Assembly: GCA_026392465.1 (NCBI GenBank)
Contig: JAPLCA010000013.1
Coordinates: 1 to 64,000 of the forward strand
From: Propionibacteriales bacterium
GTDB taxonomy: Bacteria > Actinomycetota > Actinomycetes > Propionibacteriales > Nocardioidaceae
Direction: 5' to 3'
Length of the DNA: 64,000 nucleotides
Made by a program: the position numbers and the translations under genes. The notes under the pieces are model-generated. The model was not told where the DNA came from, did no database searches, and was given only the letters and a program-made list of their open reading frames with translations. This document shows, piece by piece, positions 61,106 through 64,000 of the stretch (position 1 is the stretch's first letter; every line of letters starts with the position of its first letter).

Positions 61106-61971
61106 TGAGCGACTCCGCGCCGACGCGCGCCGAGCACTGGCTCGAGGTCGGCCGCCCCGAGCGCTGCCTCGAGGAGCTCGCGCAGGCGGGTGCCGAACCG
61201 GACCCGCGCGGTCTCGCCCTCCAGGCCATGGCGCTGCGCCAGCTCGAGCGGTGGCAGGAGTGCGTCGACGTGACGTCCCGTGGTCTGGCCCTCGCCCCGG
61301 ACGACCTCGAGCTGCGCTTCCAGCGCGCCGTCGCCGTCGAGCAGCTGGGCGACGTCGCGCAGGCCGAGCGCCTCCTCCTCGCGTGCCTCGAGGCGCAGCC
61401 TCGCCACGTCGTCCTGCTGACCGGCTACGCGTCGCTGCTCCTGCGCCACGGACATCCCGACGAGGCCGAGCGGGTGCTCACGCGTGCTGCGGCGGAGGCG
61501 CCCGGCTCGCCCGAGGTCGAGATGGTCCGGGCACGCCTGCTGATGGTCCGGCGGCGCGACGCGGACGCCGTCGAGGTGGTCCGCGGGGTGCTCGCCCAGG
61601 ACCCCACGCGTGCGGACGCCCTCTGGCTGCTGGGCGCGCTGGAGCACGAGCGGGGCCTCAGCAGGCAGGCGGCACCCCGTCTGCGCAGTGCTGCGCTCAG
61701 CAACCTGGACGACCGCGAGCTCGCGAGCGGAGCGCGGGACGTCGGCCGCGAGGCGCGCTGGTTCGCCTGGCCGTTGCGGCTCGTCCGACGCCTGCCCGAC
61801 GCGCTCGTCGTGCCTGCCCAGCTCGGTGTCGTCCTGGCCGCGGCCCTCCTGCTCGGCTACCGTCCCACGCAGGCGGCCGGTGCGGTGCTCCTCGCGGCCT
61901 TCCTGGTCTTCGTCGCATGGTTCTGGATCGCCGTGCTCGTCAGTCGTGCTGCTAGCAGGAGGAACCGATGA
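61105..61971 (+). CDS. TPR protein with C-terminal TM segment(s)
   Basis: HWLEVGRPERCLEELAQAG, repeated TPR-like helices, C-terminal hydrophobic LGVVLAAALLLGYRPTQAAGAVLLAAFLVFVAWFWIAVLV; start overlaps upstream stop. Confidence 0.8.
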   Translation: MSDSAPTRAEHWLEVGRPERCLEELAQAGAEPDPRGLALQAMALRQLERWQECVDVTSRGLALAPDDLELRFQRAVAVEQLGDVAQAERLLLACLEAQPRHVVLLTGYASLLLRHGHPDEAERVLTRAAAEAPGSPEVEMVRARLLMVRRRDADAVEVVRGVLAQDPTRADALWLLGALEHERGLSRQAAPRLRSAALSNLDDRELASGARDVGREARWFAWPLRLVRRLPDALVVPAQLGVVLAAALLLGYRPTQAAGAVLLAAFLVFVAWFWIAVLVSRAASRRNR

Positions 61972-63206
61972 CCGACTCGAGGATCGACGCGCTGCAGGCC
62001 GCTGTCGCGGCCGACCCGACCAACGTCGCGCTGGTGGGGCTCCTCGCCGACCTGCTCGTCGACGCGGGACGCGTCGACGAGGCGGTCACGCTGCAGGCCG
62101 GCCTCCTGTCGGCCGGCGACCTCGGACCCGAGGACGCCCTCGTGCTGACCCGGCGCGCCCTCGACGTCGACCGGCTCGACGTGGCGCGTGGCGCTCTCGA
62201 GGTGGCCCGTGGTGGCGGTCTGGTCGAGGGCCTGGCCGAGCTGGAGGCGTCGCTGCAGCAGGCGATCGCGCGACGGGGAGTCGCGCTGGACGCCGGTGCC
62301 GACGCGGCGCCGAGCCTGGCCGAGGAGGTCGGCCTGACCTTCGCCGAGGTCGGCGGCATGGACGACGTCAAGAAGCTGCTGCACCGCATGATCATCCTGC
62401 CGTTCGTGCGACCCGAGCTGTACGCGAAGTACAACCGCAGCGCCGGCGGCGGTGTGCTCCTCTACGGGCCTCCCGGCTGCGGGAAGACGCTGCTCGCCCG
62501 GGCCATCGCCGGGGAGTGCGGCCTCCCGTTCTTCTCGGTCGGCATCGACGACGTGGTCTCGCCGTTCCAGGGCCAGGCCGAGCTGAACGTGTCCGAGATC
62601 TTCGCGCAGGCGCGCGACCTGCGGCCGGCTGTCGTGTTCATCGACGAGATCGACGCGATCGGGTACGCGCGTCAGCGGGCGCAGGGCGAGATGGGCCGTC
62701 GGCTGACCAACGCCCTCCTGCAGGAGCTCGACGGCGTCGGCCGCTCGACCGAGGGCCTCCTGGTGCTGGCGGCGAGCAACGCCCCCTGGGACGTCGACAG
62801 CGCGCTGCTGCGGCCCGGACGCTTCGACCGCCGCGTCTTCGTGCCTCCGCCCGACGAGGCGGCTCGCGAGGCGATCCTCGACGTCAGGCTGCGGGGCGTG
62901 GAGACGTCCGGCGTGGACCTGCGCGCGCTCGCGCGGGCGACCGAGCTGTTCACCGGCGCCGACCTGCGCGCCACCGTCGAGCGTGCCCTCGACGAGGTGA
63001 TCGAGACGGTGCTCGACACCGGCGAGGAGATCCCCGTCGGTCAGCAGCACCTGACCGCCGCGCTCGCCCAGGTGACCCCGTCGGCGCTGGACTGGCTGGC
63101 CCGGGCCCGCGACTACGTCGAGTTCTCCAACGCGAGTGGTCAGTGGGCGGACGTCGAGTCCTACCTCGGTCAGCGTGCCGTGCGGCGGCGGCTCACGGGT
63201 CGCTGA
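61968..63206 (+). CDS. AAA+ ATPase with N-terminal TPR-like region
   Basis: N-term DPTNVALVGLLADLLVDAGRVDEAV; GVLLYGPPGCGKTLLARAIAGE; VVFIDEIDAIGYAR; RPGRFDRRVFVPPP. Confidence 0.92.
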   Translation: MTDSRIDALQAAVAADPTNVALVGLLADLLVDAGRVDEAVTLQAGLLSAGDLGPEDALVLTRRALDVDRLDVARGALEVARGGGLVEGLAELEASLQQAIARRGVALDAGADAAPSLAEEVGLTFAEVGGMDDVKKLLHRMIILPFVRPELYAKYNRSAGGGVLLYGPPGCGKTLLARAIAGECGLPFFSVGIDDVVSPFQGQAELNVSEIFAQARDLRPAVVFIDEIDAIGYARQRAQGEMGRRLTNALLQELDGVGRSTEGLLVLAASNAPWDVDSALLRPGRFDRRVFVPPPDEAAREAILDVRLRGVETSGVDLRALARATELFTGADLRATVERALDEVIETVLDTGEEIPVGQQHLTAALAQVTPSALDWLARARDYVEFSNASGQWADVESYLGQRAVRRRLTGR

Positions 63207-63207
63207 C

Positions 63208-64000
63208 GTGGACGAGCGCACCGTCAGCCTCGCCCGGCACTGGCTGCAGACCGACCGGCCCGACCGCTGCCTCGAGGTCCTCGACGGCGCGGACCCGACC
63301 GACCCGCAGGTGCTGCTGCTGCGGGCGTGGGCGCTCTCACGGCTCGAGCGCCGGGACGACGCGGAGTCCGTCGCCCGGTCCGGCCTCGCGGGCGACCCCG
63401 GGTCGGTCGAGCTGCGCCGCGTGCTCGCCCACGTCCTCACCGGTCGCGGTCGCCTGAGGGAGGCGGCCGAGGTGCTCGCGTCGGCCGCCGCCGACGCACC
63501 CGAGGACGTCGAGGTCCGGGCCCAGCTGGCGGCGAACCTCGTCGTCCGGCGGTTCGAGGACGAGTCGGCCCGGGCGATCGACGCCCTCGCCGCGCTCGCG
63601 CCGGGCTCGGGCCGGGTCGCCCTCCTCCGCGCCCACTGGCACCTGGAGTTCGGACGTCGCGAGGACGCCCGGCGACACGTCCTGGAGGCGCTGGAGGTCG
63701 ACCCTGCCGACCCGCAGGCCCGCGCGCTGCTCGGCGACCTGACGGCTCGGTCCGGTGACGCGCAAGGAGTCGACCACCTCCGACGCGCCGCGCTGGACGA
63801 CTTCGGTTCCCGAAGCACCGTCGCCCGTGCTCGACAGGCGGGCGTGCTGAGCCGCTACCCCGGACGCCTCCTGCTCCCGGCGCTGCGCGTGCACCCGGGG
63901 TGGGCCGCGGCCGGCTGCTTCGTCCTGCTGTGGGTGTCGGCGCGGGTCTTCGTCGTCGGCGACGCGGTGGTGGGCGGGCTGATGCTGGCGGTGTCGCTGG
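63208..64000 (+). CDS. TPR protein with TM segments (truncated by window end), paralogous to 61105-61971
   Basis: GTG start 2 nt after the AAA+ stop; VDERTVSLARHWLQTDRPDRCLEVLDGAD...; no stop before 64000. Confidence 0.8.
   Translation, partial: MDERTVSLARHWLQTDRPDRCLEVLDGADPTDPQVLLLRAWALSRLERRDDAESVARSGLAGDPGSVELRRVLAHVLTGRGRLREAAEVLASAAADAPEDVEVRAQLAANLVVRRFEDESARAIDALAALAPGSGRVALLRAHWHLEFGRREDARRHVLEALEVDPADPQARALLGDLTARSGDAQGVDHLRRAALDDFGSRSTVARARQAGVLSRYPGRLLLPALRVHPGWAAAGCFVLLWVSARVFVVGDAVVGGLMLAVSL

Overview
High-GC actinobacterial chromosome window (Nocardioides/Aeromicrobium-like by gene content; genus not provable here) spanning the replication origin. Core: DUF721/DciA-like - recF - gnd - dnaN - oriC - dnaA on the minus strand, divergent from rpmH - rnpA - yidD - yidC - jag - rsmG - parA - parB on the plus strand. 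One exact and one near-exact parS site overlap the starts of rsmG and parA. Further right: trxA/trxB, a pseudokinase-discoidin membrane protein, an ATP-grasp/alpha-E/transglutaminase operon, rpsF-ssb-rpsR-rplI, dnaB, a small EndoU-like nuclease plus a possible immunity gene, an iron-storage/Dps region with DtxR/IdeR-like boxes, a copper homeostasis island (PepSY, DyP peroxidase, PCuAC, CopC, CopA, CopZ, CsoR, DUF305), and at the right edge an operon of two paralogous TPR-membrane proteins flanking a TPR-AAA+ ATPase. Best candidates for undescribed biology: (1) the TPR/AAA+/TPR membrane operon at 60659-64000, (2) the EndoU-like toxin/candidate immunity pair at 32844-33566, (3) the stand-alone pseudokinase without an adjacent murJ, (4) the ATP-grasp/alpha-E/transglutaminase operon with a duplicated gene start, and (5) several unexplained palindromes (1-167, 11473-11500). 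No CRISPR, rRNA, tRNA, prophage or transposase was recognised. All calls were made by eye from the sequence and the ORF track; no database search was run.
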